A model generated the notes under the pieces. The model had not been told where the DNA came from and made no database searches. It was given only the letters and a program-made list of their open reading frames with translations. A program made the translations under genes and the position numbers. From Candidatus Magnetobacterium casense (GTDB lineage: Bacteria > Nitrospirota > Thermodesulfovibrionia > Thermodesulfovibrionales > Magnetobacteriaceae): a DNA stretch of 53,570 nt. The stretch is from assembly GCF_000714715.1 (NCBI RefSeq), contig NZ_JMFO01000022.1, forward strand, positions 1-53,570, written 5' to 3'. The first letter of the stretch is position 1, and every line of letters starts with the position of its first letter. This document shows positions 35,510 through 44,072 of the stretch, one piece after another.

Positions 35510-37027
35510 ATGATTAAGAAATACCTGACACTGGCAAACATACGACGGATATACGCCGTGTTCTTCTTCACGCTCTTTGTGCTACTGCTGTTGCTGACCG
35601 ACTTCAGACGCCTCAAGGGATATGAGACATCGCTGTTTCTGGAGCTGTCTCCGTTGGTGTCTCTATCGACACTTCTGACGGGATGGGGCGTGTACAAGGG
35701 GCTTATCCTGTCGTTGTTTATAGTCATCCCGACACTTTTTTTCGGGAGGTTTTTCTGTTCCTGGGTCTGCCCCCTGGGGATACTCAACCAGTGGTCGGCA
35801 CGCCTGTTGATCAAAAACAGGGCGGTGGACGACTACAAGATCAACGCCTACCACGACATATTCAGATTGAAGTACTACATCCTGGCATCGTTAATAATCC
35901 TGGCGCTAATGGGAGTACTACAAGTGGGACTGTTTGACCCCATTGCCCTGATTACACGTTCATTTGCGGTTGCCATATACCCGGCCTCAAACTATTTCAC
36001 GGGGTATCTGTACATAAAGCAACCCATGTTTGTAGGCGGTATATTTATAGGGCTTTTGTTTCTGTTTATACTGTTTGCCAACAGGTACTTTACACGCCTG
36101 TGGTGTCGAGTGCTCTGTCCACTTGGGGCACTGTTGGGGGTGTTGTCAACTGCGGCGTTGTTTAAGGTCCGCCGCAACGTCAGCAAATGTACCGACTGTC
36201 AGCGTTGCACGCGTAACTGCCACGGGGGTTGCGACCCGCACGCTTATTTGAAGTTCCACGAGTGTCACCTTTGTTACAACTGCATCGAGGACTGCCCCGA
36301 GGGTGCGCTCCACTACGGTCTGGCCGACGCCCACAGCTCCGTGCAGGCACCGCTGGATATCAACCGTCGCAGACTCATTGAGACCGCTGCGGCCTCAGTC
36401 ATCCTCTACCCCGTGATGAGGAGTTCGGCAACCGCCTCAACCCTTGCAAGCCCCGAGGTGATACGTCCGCCGGGGGCCATAGCCGAGTCTGATTTCCTGC
36501 GCCGGTGTATCAAGTGCGGACAGTGTATGCGCGTATGTCCCACCAACGTGCTCCAGCCGGCCTTACTGGAAGGTGGATTTGAGGGCCTGTGGACGCCGAT
36601 GTTGGTCAACCGGATCGGCTACTGCGAACACAACTGTATCCTGTGCAGTCACGTGTGTCCAACGGGGGCGTTAGTGCCCCTGAGCGTTGAGAGGAAGATC
36701 GGCAGGAAACCCGACATCCCGCCAACTAAGATCGGTACCGCATTTTATGATCGTGGCAGGTGTCTACCCTGGGCCATGAACACGGAGTGTATCGTTTGCG
36801 AGGAGGTCTGTCCCACCTCGCCCAAGGCCATCTGGTTTCAGGAGGTCGAGGTGCAGCTCAGGGATGGCGGCGTGCGGGTGTTCAAGCGTCCGTTTGTGGA
36901 TACAAAGCTGTGCGTAGGGTGCGGGATATGCGAAAACAAATGCCCCGTCCGCGACAAGGCTGCCATACGGGTAACATCCATCGGCGAAACCCGCTCAGTC
37001 ACCAACAGGATGATGCTCCATGGCTAA
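35510..37027 (+). CDS. NapH/MauM-type membrane polyferredoxin
   Basis: 505 residues. The N-terminal half is polytopic with the 4Fe-4S-binding membrane motif CSWVCPLG and a second CRVLCPLG. This is followed by CTDCQRCTRNCHGGCDP and CHLCYNCIEDCP. The C-terminal half, like NapG/MauM, has CIKCGQCMRVCP, CILCSHVCPTGAL, CIVCEEVCP and CVGCGICENKCP. It looks like a fusion of NapH-type and NapG-type electron-transfer proteins that would pass electrons from the quinone pool to periplasmic partners. The DUF362 gene upstream is a probable partner. Confidence 0.9.
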   Translation: MIKKYLTLANIRRIYAVFFFTLFVLLLLLTDFRRLKGYETSLFLELSPLVSLSTLLTGWGVYKGLILSLFIVIPTLFFGRFFCSWVCPLGILNQWSARLLIKNRAVDDYKINAYHDIFRLKYYILASLIILALMGVLQVGLFDPIALITRSFAVAIYPASNYFTGYLYIKQPMFVGGIFIGLLFLFILFANRYFTRLWCRVLCPLGALLGVLSTAALFKVRRNVSKCTDCQRCTRNCHGGCDPHAYLKFHECHLCYNCIEDCPEGALHYGLADAHSSVQAPLDINRRRLIETAAASVILYPVMRSSATASTLASPEVIRPPGAIAESDFLRRCIKCGQCMRVCPTNVLQPALLEGGFEGLWTPMLVNRIGYCEHNCILCSHVCPTGALVPLSVERKIGRKPDIPPTKIGTAFYDRGRCLPWAMNTECIVCEEVCPTSPKAIWFQEVEVQLRDGGVRVFKRPFVDTKLCVGCGICENKCPVRDKAAIRVTSIGETRSVTNRMMLHG

Positions 37028-37128
37028 GAAAAGTGAGAAGACAAGGAGGGCGGCTTGAGGTTGGGTTGGAGCGTAGTACTCGCTTACATAAAGAAATCCA
37101 GCATGGCTTTTACCTGTACTCCAAATAA

Positions 37129-38046
37129 TCAATATCCGCCACGAACTGGCCATACATAGTTGAAGTTGGATTTATTGTAGGTGCTGCCAGCACCAGCGCC
37201 CATGTAGAAGAACCACGCGTCGGACGTACTGCTATCGGAGGTAGTAGACGACCAGTAGCGGCTATACTGCACATTAATAAAGGATTGCGATTTGAGCCAA
37301 GAATCTTTGTAACCAAGCCCTTCAAGTTCCTCTATACGAGGCAACCGCCAATCAGTGTAGCCAAAAGCTGTCCCCTTATTCATCGAGGCAACATAGTCTA
37401 ACGCCTCTTGCCAAGTCTTCCTACCTACAAGGTCAGCGTCTTTTGTCCACATTCGTCCAGTTGACGTGTCGGTTATAGTTTGGTCACCGTTATCCACAAA
37501 TCTTTTGGATTGGAGATAATGTTTCCAAGTAAATATTATAAATATGGTTATAAGTAGTGCGATCAATACAGCAAGAATGCGACGATATGTAAAATATGGT
37601 GGCTTTTTTGGTGTTGATACCCTTGTTGGTTCATCTCTATAATCAGGCTTTTCCACTGCAACACGTACTTTTTCGGCGGTATTGTCAATACCAATTTCAA
37701 AGGCATTTATCCATGTTTTGCCAGTCAGATAAAGTGCGTATGATCCAGCGAGTTCAATATATTCAATGAACACGGGTATTATATGAACATTGTTGTCATC
37801 TGCCACGGCAATTTCTCTTTCAACTTGCCTTGATTTCAAAGTATCTGCAGATAGGAGAACAACCATCAACAGCTTAGGATTTTCTTGTATAGTGCTGACT
37901 ATTTCATCAGCCCAATTTGAACCAGGAGGCAGATCACGATGGTCAATCCAACACCTAATAATGCTGCCATCTTCTAAACTACCCACAAGTTTATCAGCAA
38001 AGGCCCGGTCTTTCCTATCATAACTTATAAAGACATCATAGCCCAT
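37129..38046 (-). CDS. TIR domain - membrane segment - DUF1566 protein
   Basis: 305 residues. An N-terminal TIR domain (about 1-110; YDVFISYDRKDRAFADKLV, RCWIDHRDLPPGSNW, SRQVEREIAVA with a candidate catalytic glutamate) is followed by one membrane segment (about 155-173) and a C-terminal DUF1566 domain (FVDNGDQTITDTSTGRMWT ... YWSSTTSDSSTSDAWFF ... YVWPVRGGY). DUF1566 belongs to the C-type-lectin-like folds that often bind ligands at cell surfaces. With TIR inside and DUF1566 outside, the protein could couple an external signal to NAD-related or signalling TIR activity. No known effector or partner is adjacent. Confidence 0.85.
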   Translation of the reverse strand: MGYDVFISYDRKDRAFADKLVGSLEDGSIIRCWIDHRDLPPGSNWADEIVSTIQENPKLLMVVLLSADTLKSRQVEREIAVADDNNVHIIPVFIEYIELAGSYALYLTGKTWINAFEIGIDNTAEKVRVAVEKPDYRDEPTRVSTPKKPPYFTYRRILAVLIALLITIFIIFTWKHYLQSKRFVDNGDQTITDTSTGRMWTKDADLVGRKTWQEALDYVASMNKGTAFGYTDWRLPRIEELEGLGYKDSWLKSQSFINVQYSRYWSSTTSDSSTSDAWFFYMGAGAGSTYNKSNFNYVWPVRGGY

Positions 38047-38281
38047 AATTAATCATCCCCCAATATTGTAACCAAGGACATATCATTTGTTGGCTTATAC
38101 TCTTTATGTACAGTAGTCAATTATACTAAACACATACAAAGTTTGCAACAAAGTTGTCACCAGCCCTTTACGGGGTTAAGGAGACTGCTTCCCTTGCGGG
38201 AGGGTAGATACCTCCCCATTCTTGTTTTTTACCGTTTTTTTCTTCCTTTTTTGTCTAAGTGTGTTATAATATATTAAATAA

Positions 38282-38541
38282 ATGCCAGAGGTAAGCAGAT
38301 TTTTTGGAATCGTGATAATGATTTATATAAAGACCATAATCCGGCGCATTTTCATGCCAAGTATGGACAACAAACGGGTGTCTTCACCATTGATGAACTA
38401 AAACTTATTGAGGGGTACCTCCCTAAAAGAATTGCCTCTTTGGTTATTGAATGGGCATTTGAACACAGGAAGGAGCTTATGGAAAATTGGGAACTCGCTA
38501 TGGCTAAAAAGCCATTACGTTCAATATCACATCTGGGATAG
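38282..38541 (+). pseudogene. DUF4160 protein, frameshifted
   Basis: Begins MPEVSRFFGIVIMIYIK and should continue DHNPAHFHAKYG..., the DUF4160 core; one base is missing near 38330, so the second half lies in another frame and ends at TAG 38539-38541. DUF4160 and DUF2442 genes usually occur as adjacent pairs, probably toxin-antitoxin-like, and the DUF2442 gene follows here by ten bases. Confidence 0.75.
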
Positions 38542-38551
38542 GAGGTTTGAT

Positions 38552-38815
38552 ATGCAATTTGTGAGAAAGGCAGCGTATGTATCAGATTATAAACTTATGA
38601 TTACCTTTGACAATGGCATTGTAAGATACGTTGATTTAGAGGAACATCTGGACGGTGAGATATTTGAACCCTTAAGGGATATTAATTACTTTAAGACTGT
38701 TTGTGTCAACAGTGATATAGATACTATATGCTGGGATAATGGAGCAGGCATATCACCGGATTTTTTGTATGAGATAGGAGTAGAGAAGAAAGATGATATA
38801 CTGTCAATCAGCTAA
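38552..38815 (+). CDS. DUF2442 protein
   Basis: 87 residues: MQFVRKAAYVSDYKLMITFD, then DLEEHLDGEIFEPLRDINYF and DTICWDNGAGISPDFLYE, the pattern of DUF2442. ATG 38552 is preceded by AGGAGG (38539-38544). It is the likely antitoxin-like partner of the frameshifted DUF4160 gene. Confidence 0.85.
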   Translation: MQFVRKAAYVSDYKLMITFDNGIVRYVDLEEHLDGEIFEPLRDINYFKTVCVNSDIDTICWDNGAGISPDFLYEIGVEKKDDILSIS

Positions 38816-38821
38816 CAACAA

Positions 38822-38861
38822 GGATGGCGGCGTGCGGGTAGTTTGTGGATACAAAGCTGTG
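38822..38861 (+). repeat. Duplicated fragment of the polyferredoxin gene
   Basis: GGATGGCGGCGTGCGGGT and GTTTGTGGATACAAAGCTGTG repeat 36862-36879 and 36892-36912 of the polyferredoxin gene, with twelve bases between them replaced by one. A partial duplication that now lies after the DUF2442 gene. Confidence 0.75.
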
Positions 38862-39015
38862 GGAGCACCACAATCAACTGTGTATGCCGGGGGGTATGCC
38901 ATTTTATGCCGTCATACTAGGGCATTATTGCCGTGCTTCTGTTATGTGATCTGAGTTCTACCCTTGTTATCCAATATATCTTGAAGCATCGAGGTCCAAA
39001 CTTGGTATGCCAACC

Positions 39016-39939
39016 TTACCGGTACATAGTAAATGGCAGCCGCAGGGGCACTCGTATCTTGGAGGCAATCTCTCGCTTTACCGGCTTACGTTTTTTTCGT
39101 ATCTTCCCGATCCTGGAGATGGCATCGGCAAACGCCCTGAGATAGACCGTTGTTGACTGCTCCATTGTGTGATAGAACACGTGATATATAAGCGCCACGT
39201 TTGCCTTGAGCATCATATCAAAGGGGTAGTGCTTCCACGTAAGCCAGAACGTGTTGCGTGTGTAGTAAAACGGTGCCCGCTCTGAGAGTCTGTTTACAGC
39301 GGAAGTCTTGTGATATGCTACCACGTCGGGGAAGGATTCGATCCTGTAACCGCTGTCCCACACCCTGAAGGCCAGGTCAAGTTCGTTGGCGTACAGGAAG
39401 AACTCACCAGGATAGCCGCCGAGCTTGTCGAGTATCTCTTTTCTGACACCGGCGCCGGCACCGTTAAAGGACATAATGTAGGCACCAACGTTGCCTGATG
39501 CGGGGATGGCTGCCGTTGTTACCGTAGCCTCTGCACAGACGTTGTTGTACTGGGCGTAGTCCCTTACGTCAAAGGCCACGATGCCAAGGGTGGGGTCGCC
39601 CTGAAACTTTTCCACCATCCGCTTGATGCTGCCCTCGGAGGGGAAACTGTCATCGTCTATGATGATTACGTAGTCGCCACGGCTGGCCCTGAAACCCTCA
39701 TTGTAGGCGCCAACACCTACGTTTTTGGGCATTCTGATCAGTGTAACGCAGGGATATTCCTGTTGTACCATCTCTGCGGTGCCGTCCGAAGAACAGTTGT
39801 CTACAACCACAATGTCAAGGTTCTTGTAGGACTGCGTGGTCAGGTGTGCAAGGCCCTCGCGGGCGTCCTCTCTGCGATTGTAGCACAGCATCACGACACT
39901 GACTACAGGCTCCCCAACGGTTGATTGTTGTGCTACCAT
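39016..39939 (-). CDS. Family 2 glycosyltransferase
   Basis: 307 residues. GT-A fold: VVSVVMLCYNRREDAREGL, IVVVDNCSSDGTAEMV, VGVGAYNEGFRASRGDYV, and the metal-binding IIIDDDSFP. C-terminal membrane-associated helices are weak. It transfers sugars from nucleotide donors to surface polymers; donor unknown. UDP-galactopyranose mutase (31686) lies on the same strand about 7 kb away. Confidence 0.9.
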   Translation of the reverse strand: MVAQQSTVGEPVVSVVMLCYNRREDAREGLAHLTTQSYKNLDIVVVDNCSSDGTAEMVQQEYPCVTLIRMPKNVGVGAYNEGFRASRGDYVIIIDDDSFPSEGSIKRMVEKFQGDPTLGIVAFDVRDYAQYNNVCAEATVTTAAIPASGNVGAYIMSFNGAGAGVRKEILDKLGGYPGEFFLYANELDLAFRVWDSGYRIESFPDVVAYHKTSAVNRLSERAPFYYTRNTFWLTWKHYPFDMMLKANVALIYHVFYHTMEQSTTVYLRAFADAISRIGKIRKKRKPVKREIASKIRVPLRLPFTMYR

Positions 39940-39977
39940 ATGCGCTCCTTATTGTTACATGTAAACTTCATGTCCTT

Positions 39978-40613
39978 TTACTCAAAGCGGATGGCCTCGA
40001 CCTTGATGTTCAGGGAGTTTTCTCCGAGGCTTGCATCGATCCTGGAGGGATACGCTATGCCATCCGTCCATACCGTGTCCTTGTAGACGATACGCATGAT
40101 GCTGTCATCGCCGATGTATAAGGATTGTTTAACCGGAGCCAGTGCGGCCTTGTCTAGGACGACTATCCGTCCATAGGTCTTTAGGATGAGCCAGTTGTCA
40201 ATGTCGCTGGTTATCAGATCGTTGAACTTCCACCACATCAACCCTTCCCTAATCACCTTGGCAAAGATTTCCTTGTCGGCGTCATCCATTTCGGGACTGC
40301 TGGAGAGGTGACCGTCCTTCTGGGTAAACTCTCCGACTAAAAACCCCAGCGAGTAGACGTTGATCTGAAAGCCGGAATCATCCAGGACTATAGAAGCATT
40401 GCCGGAGAGGGTCTGCTTGCTTGTCTTGAGATTTAGTTCGACGATGCCCGATATCCTGGTGACATTGTAGAGGCGTTTAAGGAGTTCGTTTAGCGTAATG
40501 TCCTTGGGACTGTGGTCTACCGTCGTTGTGCCTTTCAACTTTGGCAGCCAGGCACAGGCATATAGTGACAAGAGCGTCAGGCTAACGATTAATGGCAATC
40601 TTAAGTGCTTCAT
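39978..40613 (-). CDS. Lipoprotein with LolB/DUF4292-like fold
   Basis: 211 residues. The signal peptide ends in LYAC (C20), a lipobox. The mature part alternates strands (SGIVELNLKTSKQTLSGNAS, FQINVYSLGFLVGEF, IRIVYKD-like segments) as in LolB and DUF4292 lipoproteins, which form incomplete barrels that bind acyl chains. Likely periplasmic, outer-membrane anchored. Its start overlaps the end of radA by 32 bases. Confidence 0.65.
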   Translation of the reverse strand: MKHLRLPLIVSLTLLSLYACAWLPKLKGTTTVDHSPKDITLNELLKRLYNVTRISGIVELNLKTSKQTLSGNASIVLDDSGFQINVYSLGFLVGEFTQKDGHLSSSPEMDDADKEIFAKVIREGLMWWKFNDLITSDIDNWLILKTYGRIVVLDKAALAPVKQSLYIGDDSIMRIVYKDTVWTDGIAYPSRIDASLGENSLNIKVEAIRFE

Positions 40614-41958
40614 CTATGTTCTTGACACCTCTTAGTTGTATCTGTGGGATTATACTGAGCCTGGTGAGGTTAGCCTCCGGCACAATGGCCTGCTTAAAGC
40701 CGATTTTGGTGCCCTCCTTGATTCTTGATTCTGCCTGCGATACGGCACGTATTTCACCGGAGAGACCAACCTCGCCAAAGACAAAGAGGGACTCCTCTAC
40801 GGGTCTGTCCAGAAATGACGATGCTATGGTGGTAACGATCCCCAGGTCAAAGGCAGGTTCCGAAATCCGCAGTCCGCCAACCACGTTGAGAAATATGTCC
40901 ATGTGTCCCAGGTGTAGTCCGCCGATTTTTTCAAGCACTGCCACCAAGAGGTTGACCCTGTTTATGTCCACGCCAATGCCCGTGCGACGAGCAACCCCAA
41001 AGGTTGTCTGCGTCACAAGCGCCTGCAGCTCGACCAGCAATGGCCGTGTCCCCTCCATCGTGGAGATCACCGTTGTACCGGCAACCCCCATTGGTCGTTC
41101 GGCCAGAAACAGCTCCGAGGGATTGGTAACCTCGGCAAGTCCCCCCTCTCGCATCTCAAAGACCCCGATTTCGTTTGTTGAACCAAAGCGATTCTTAACC
41201 GCCCGCAATATTCTGTACGGATGCCCCCGGTCGCCCTCAAAGTATATAACCGTATCCACGATGTGCTCCAGTGTCCGTGGACCGGCGATGGCGCCTTCCT
41301 TGGTGACATGTCCGACGATAAACACCGGCACCGATGACTGTTTGGCATAGAGCATCAGCCTCATGGCGGCCTCCCTCACCTGCCCCACGGAACCGGGGAC
41401 GGAGTTAAGCTCTTGCGTAAACACCGTTTGTATAGAATCTATAATGACCACTACGGGTTTTATCTTCTTTATGTGTTCAAAGATCACCTCAAGGGACGTC
41501 TCCGAAACGATCAGGATTTCAGCCGTGTCAATCCCCAACCTCTTTGCCCGGAGCTTTATCTGCTTCAGGGACTCCTCGGCGCTGACGTACAGGGCCACTC
41601 CACCAACGGAGGAGTTGTTTTTGTAGACCCCCTCCAGCAACTGCAGCACCAACGTTGACTTTCCAATGCCAGGGTCTCCGCCTATGAGTATGAGTGAGCC
41701 GGCAACGATCCCCCCGCCAAGTACTCGATTTAGCTCCTGGATGCCGGTGGAGATGCGCTCTTCGTCGGCCAGTTCGATGTCGGAGATGGAGGTTGGTGTG
41801 GATTTCAGGGACGGCCTGGAAGTCTTTGAGGGTTTCTCCTGGCGCTCTTCGACAAAGCTGTTCCAGGCGCCGCAGTCCGGGCACTTACCGACCCATTTGA
41901 GCGACTGCCGCCCACACGACTGGCACTGGAAAACCGTCTTGTCCTTAGGGGGATTGAT
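40582..41958 (-). CDS. radA: DNA repair protein RadA, apparent ATC start
   Basis: 458 residues if translated from ATC 41958-41956. The N-terminus (NPPKDKTVFQCQSCG ... KCPDCGAWNSF) is the RadA zinc finger, followed by Walker A GGDPGIGKST, KNRFGSTNEIGVFEM (the RadA KNRFG motif), and a Lon-like C-terminal domain. No ATG, GTG or TTG exists between the upstream in-frame stop and the zinc finger. A consensus AAGGAG (41971-41966) lies exactly seven bases before the ATC codon. The next standard start in frame would remove the zinc finger and Walker A. RadA is a branch-migration helicase in recombination. Confidence 0.88.
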   Translation of the reverse strand: MNPPKDKTVFQCQSCGRQSLKWVGKCPDCGAWNSFVEERQEKPSKTSRPSLKSTPTSISDIELADEERISTGIQELNRVLGGGIVAGSLILIGGDPGIGKSTLVLQLLEGVYKNNSSVGGVALYVSAEESLKQIKLRAKRLGIDTAEILIVSETSLEVIFEHIKKIKPVVVIIDSIQTVFTQELNSVPGSVGQVREAAMRLMLYAKQSSVPVFIVGHVTKEGAIAGPRTLEHIVDTVIYFEGDRGHPYRILRAVKNRFGSTNEIGVFEMREGGLAEVTNPSELFLAERPMGVAGTTVISTMEGTRPLLVELQALVTQTTFGVARRTGIGVDINRVNLLVAVLEKIGGLHLGHMDIFLNVVGGLRISEPAFDLGIVTTIASSFLDRPVEESLFVFGEVGLSGEIRAVSQAESRIKEGTKIGFKQAIVPEANLTRLSIIPQIQLRGVKNIDEALKIAINR

Positions 41959-42040
41959 CCGAGTGCTCCTTCAACGCTATGTCACTTCTTGCATATATAA
42001 ACAGCATCCTTACTATTATAGCAGAATAGCTTCATTTTTC

Positions 42041-42198
42041 GTATCCTCTTAAAAAAGCATGGTAAAATGGGGTCAAGGGGACTTCTTTCCGGCCGGGGCG
42101 CCTCGCCCCTCCCCTTGCGGGGGGTTCTGCAGGGGGGCGGAGCCGCCCCTTTCTTTCTTGCCTTAAAGTATAGTCACCATGAAATATAAAGAGGATAC
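42041..42198. repeat. MITE-like element with terminal inverted repeats
   Basis: 158 bases. Left arm GTATCCTCTTAAAAAAGCATGG and right arm, on the other strand, GTATCCTCTTTATATTTCATGG are imperfect inverted repeats. The core is the GC-rich palindromic repeat found elsewhere in the window. No reading frame. Confidence 0.7.
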
Positions 42199-42215
42199 CA
42201 TTTTTCTTTTTTTCA

Positions 42216-43541
42216 TCAGGCATCTTGTTTTTGCTGTATCCTGTTTTTCCACCACAGGGCCTTATCAAGTATGGCGGCTTCGTCTTTGAGGGTGTGCTTT
42301 TTGCTTTGGACAACCACCTTGCCATTGATCATCACCGTGTCCACGTCTGCCGAGCGCATGGAGTAGACGATCAGCGAGTAGATGTCATAAAATGGCGTCA
42401 AATGTGGCCTGTTCAGGTCGGCTATGACGACGTCTGCCAGATATCCGGGCTTGAGGCATCCGAGTCTGTCACCAAACCCCAACTGCTCTGCCGCAAGACG
42501 TGTGGCCATTGTCAGGGCCTGACGGGCGTTGAGGACGGTTGGGTTGTTGCACATGGTCTTGTGCAGACGGGCGGCTATAGACATCTCCGTAAACAGGTCG
42601 AGGTCGTTGTTGCTTGCGGCACTGTCCGTCCCAAAGGACACGCTCACTCCACGCTCAAGCATGGCAACCACCGGGGCCACTCCGCTGGACAGCTTGAGAT
42701 TGCTTTCGATGCAGTGAGAGACACCCACCTGATTTTGTGCAAGCAACTCGATCTCCACCTCAGACAACCACACACAGTGCGCTGCCACCAGACGACTATC
42801 CAGAAAACCTATATCGTTTAGGTGTTCAACGGGACGCTTGCCATACCTGGCGATGACCTCCTGCACCTCGTGCTGGGTTTCGGACAGATGGGTGTGCATG
42901 GGGACGTTGTAGCGTTGTGCCAAAGCTCTGGATTTCATGAAGGTATCGGGACTGCACGTATAGGGGGCATGGGGGGCTATACAGGGTGTCACCAGCGGGT
43001 CATCTTTCCAGTCCTTGATAAATGCCTCTGCGTTGTCGAGGTACCCCTGCGTATCCTTTGCAGAGGCCGACGGGAAGTCCAACACCCCACACCCAAGCAC
43101 TGCACGCATCGACATCCCCTTAACCGCACGTGCCGCACTGCCCTCAAAGAAATACATGTCGTTGTAGGTCGTTGTCCCGCCCAGGAGCATTTCAAGACAG
43201 GCAAGTTCCACCGCATCGTAGATGAACTCATCACTGAGCCACTTGCCCTCTGCCGGCCATATGTAATCCTCCAACCAGTTCTTCAACGGGAGGTCATCGG
43301 CCATGCCACGAAAATACACCATCGCCGCATGTGTGTGCGTGTTTACAAGCCCGGGAAACACCACTTTACCGGAACCACCAAGCCTCATGGACGGCCTGTA
43401 ACGTTGCGATATGAGCTCATACGTGTCTACATCTATTATCTTGTTATCAATCACGGCTATGGCGCCATTAACTATCGGCTCATGGTCGTTTATCATTGTC
43501 AGGAGATAGTCTCCGTGTACTATATAATCAACATCTATCAT
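42216..43541 (-). CDS. mtaD: 5'-methylthioadenosine / S-adenosylhomocysteine deaminase
   Basis: 441 residues of the amidohydrolase superfamily. Metal ligands: NTHTHAAM, HLSETQHEV, AAHCVWL and FGTDSAASNNDLDL. The overall layout, including GTTTYNDMYFF and APHAPYTCS, matches MtaD/SAH deaminases, which convert methylthioadenosine and S-adenosylhomocysteine to their inosine forms. This feeds methylthioadenosine salvage, and the RuBisCO-like/cupin fusion at 6422 may act further along that route. It is followed by a MITE-like element and preceded by a small unknown gene on the same strand. Confidence 0.88.
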   Translation of the reverse strand: MIDVDYIVHGDYLLTMINDHEPIVNGAIAVIDNKIIDVDTYELISQRYRPSMRLGGSGKVVFPGLVNTHTHAAMVYFRGMADDLPLKNWLEDYIWPAEGKWLSDEFIYDAVELACLEMLLGGTTTYNDMYFFEGSAARAVKGMSMRAVLGCGVLDFPSASAKDTQGYLDNAEAFIKDWKDDPLVTPCIAPHAPYTCSPDTFMKSRALAQRYNVPMHTHLSETQHEVQEVIARYGKRPVEHLNDIGFLDSRLVAAHCVWLSEVEIELLAQNQVGVSHCIESNLKLSSGVAPVVAMLERGVSVSFGTDSAASNNDLDLFTEMSIAARLHKTMCNNPTVLNARQALTMATRLAAEQLGFGDRLGCLKPGYLADVVIADLNRPHLTPFYDIYSLIVYSMRSADVDTVMINGKVVVQSKKHTLKDEAAILDKALWWKNRIQQKQDA

Positions 43542-43557
43542 CTACACCAGTCTCCTT

Positions 43558-43902
43558 TTATGCCTCGCCCTGTGAGGTCTGCCTGTGGTACTCGCTCAGG
43601 CCGGTGTTTTCTATATCTTCGAGCATAATTCCCCGTGTCTGCACTATAAGTTCGTAGGCGACTGAGAGTCTGCGTGCTACTTCTTTTAAAGGCATACCTC
43701 CGCCGTAGTGCAGTTCGGCTATGGATATCTTCAGGAAATCGTCGGTGATGATCGTTTTTAGTTCAGCGTCTGAGACATCCAGCAGTGCACACGCCTCGGG
43801 ATACGAAACACCGGAGGCAAGCGCCTTCCTGAGGGTCTCTATGCCCTTGTCATAGATTGCGTCCTCTTCTTTGGTAAACTTCTTGTACGTTACTTCAACC
43901 AT
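43558..43902 (-). CDS. Small protein of unknown function, helix-turn-helix-like
   Basis: 114 residues from ATG 43902; AGAGGGGG precedes it. It has two segments that look like helix-turn-helix units: GVSYPEACALLDVSDAELK and GMPLKEVARRLSVAYELI. It could be a regulator or adaptor. It ends 16 bases before the deaminase gene on the same strand. I do not recognise the family. Confidence 0.55.
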   Translation of the reverse strand: MVEVTYKKFTKEEDAIYDKGIETLRKALASGVSYPEACALLDVSDAELKTIITDDFLKISIAELHYGGGMPLKEVARRLSVAYELIVQTRGIMLEDIENTGLSEYHRQTSQGEA

Positions 43903-44072
43903 TGAAATATAACCCCCTCTGTCATAATTTTTTTTTAGTGCAGAGTGCATTAAGCACTATTTGTGACCATGCCCGGCACCGGTCACCGATGGTGGAGGCA
44001 ATATCAAACCTCCACCCCTTAAGACAAGGCATCCCCAAAATCTTTAATGCTCAGAGATTTCAGGCCCTAAGA

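Noticed and set aside
42822..43628. 268-residue frame opposite the deaminase gene
   Set aside because: Antisense to a well-supported amidohydrolase; no independent evidence.
43903..44072. Possible tRNA or structured RNA in the gap with CCGGCACCGGTCACCGATGG
   Set aside because: No cloverleaf or T-loop motif found; only short stems.
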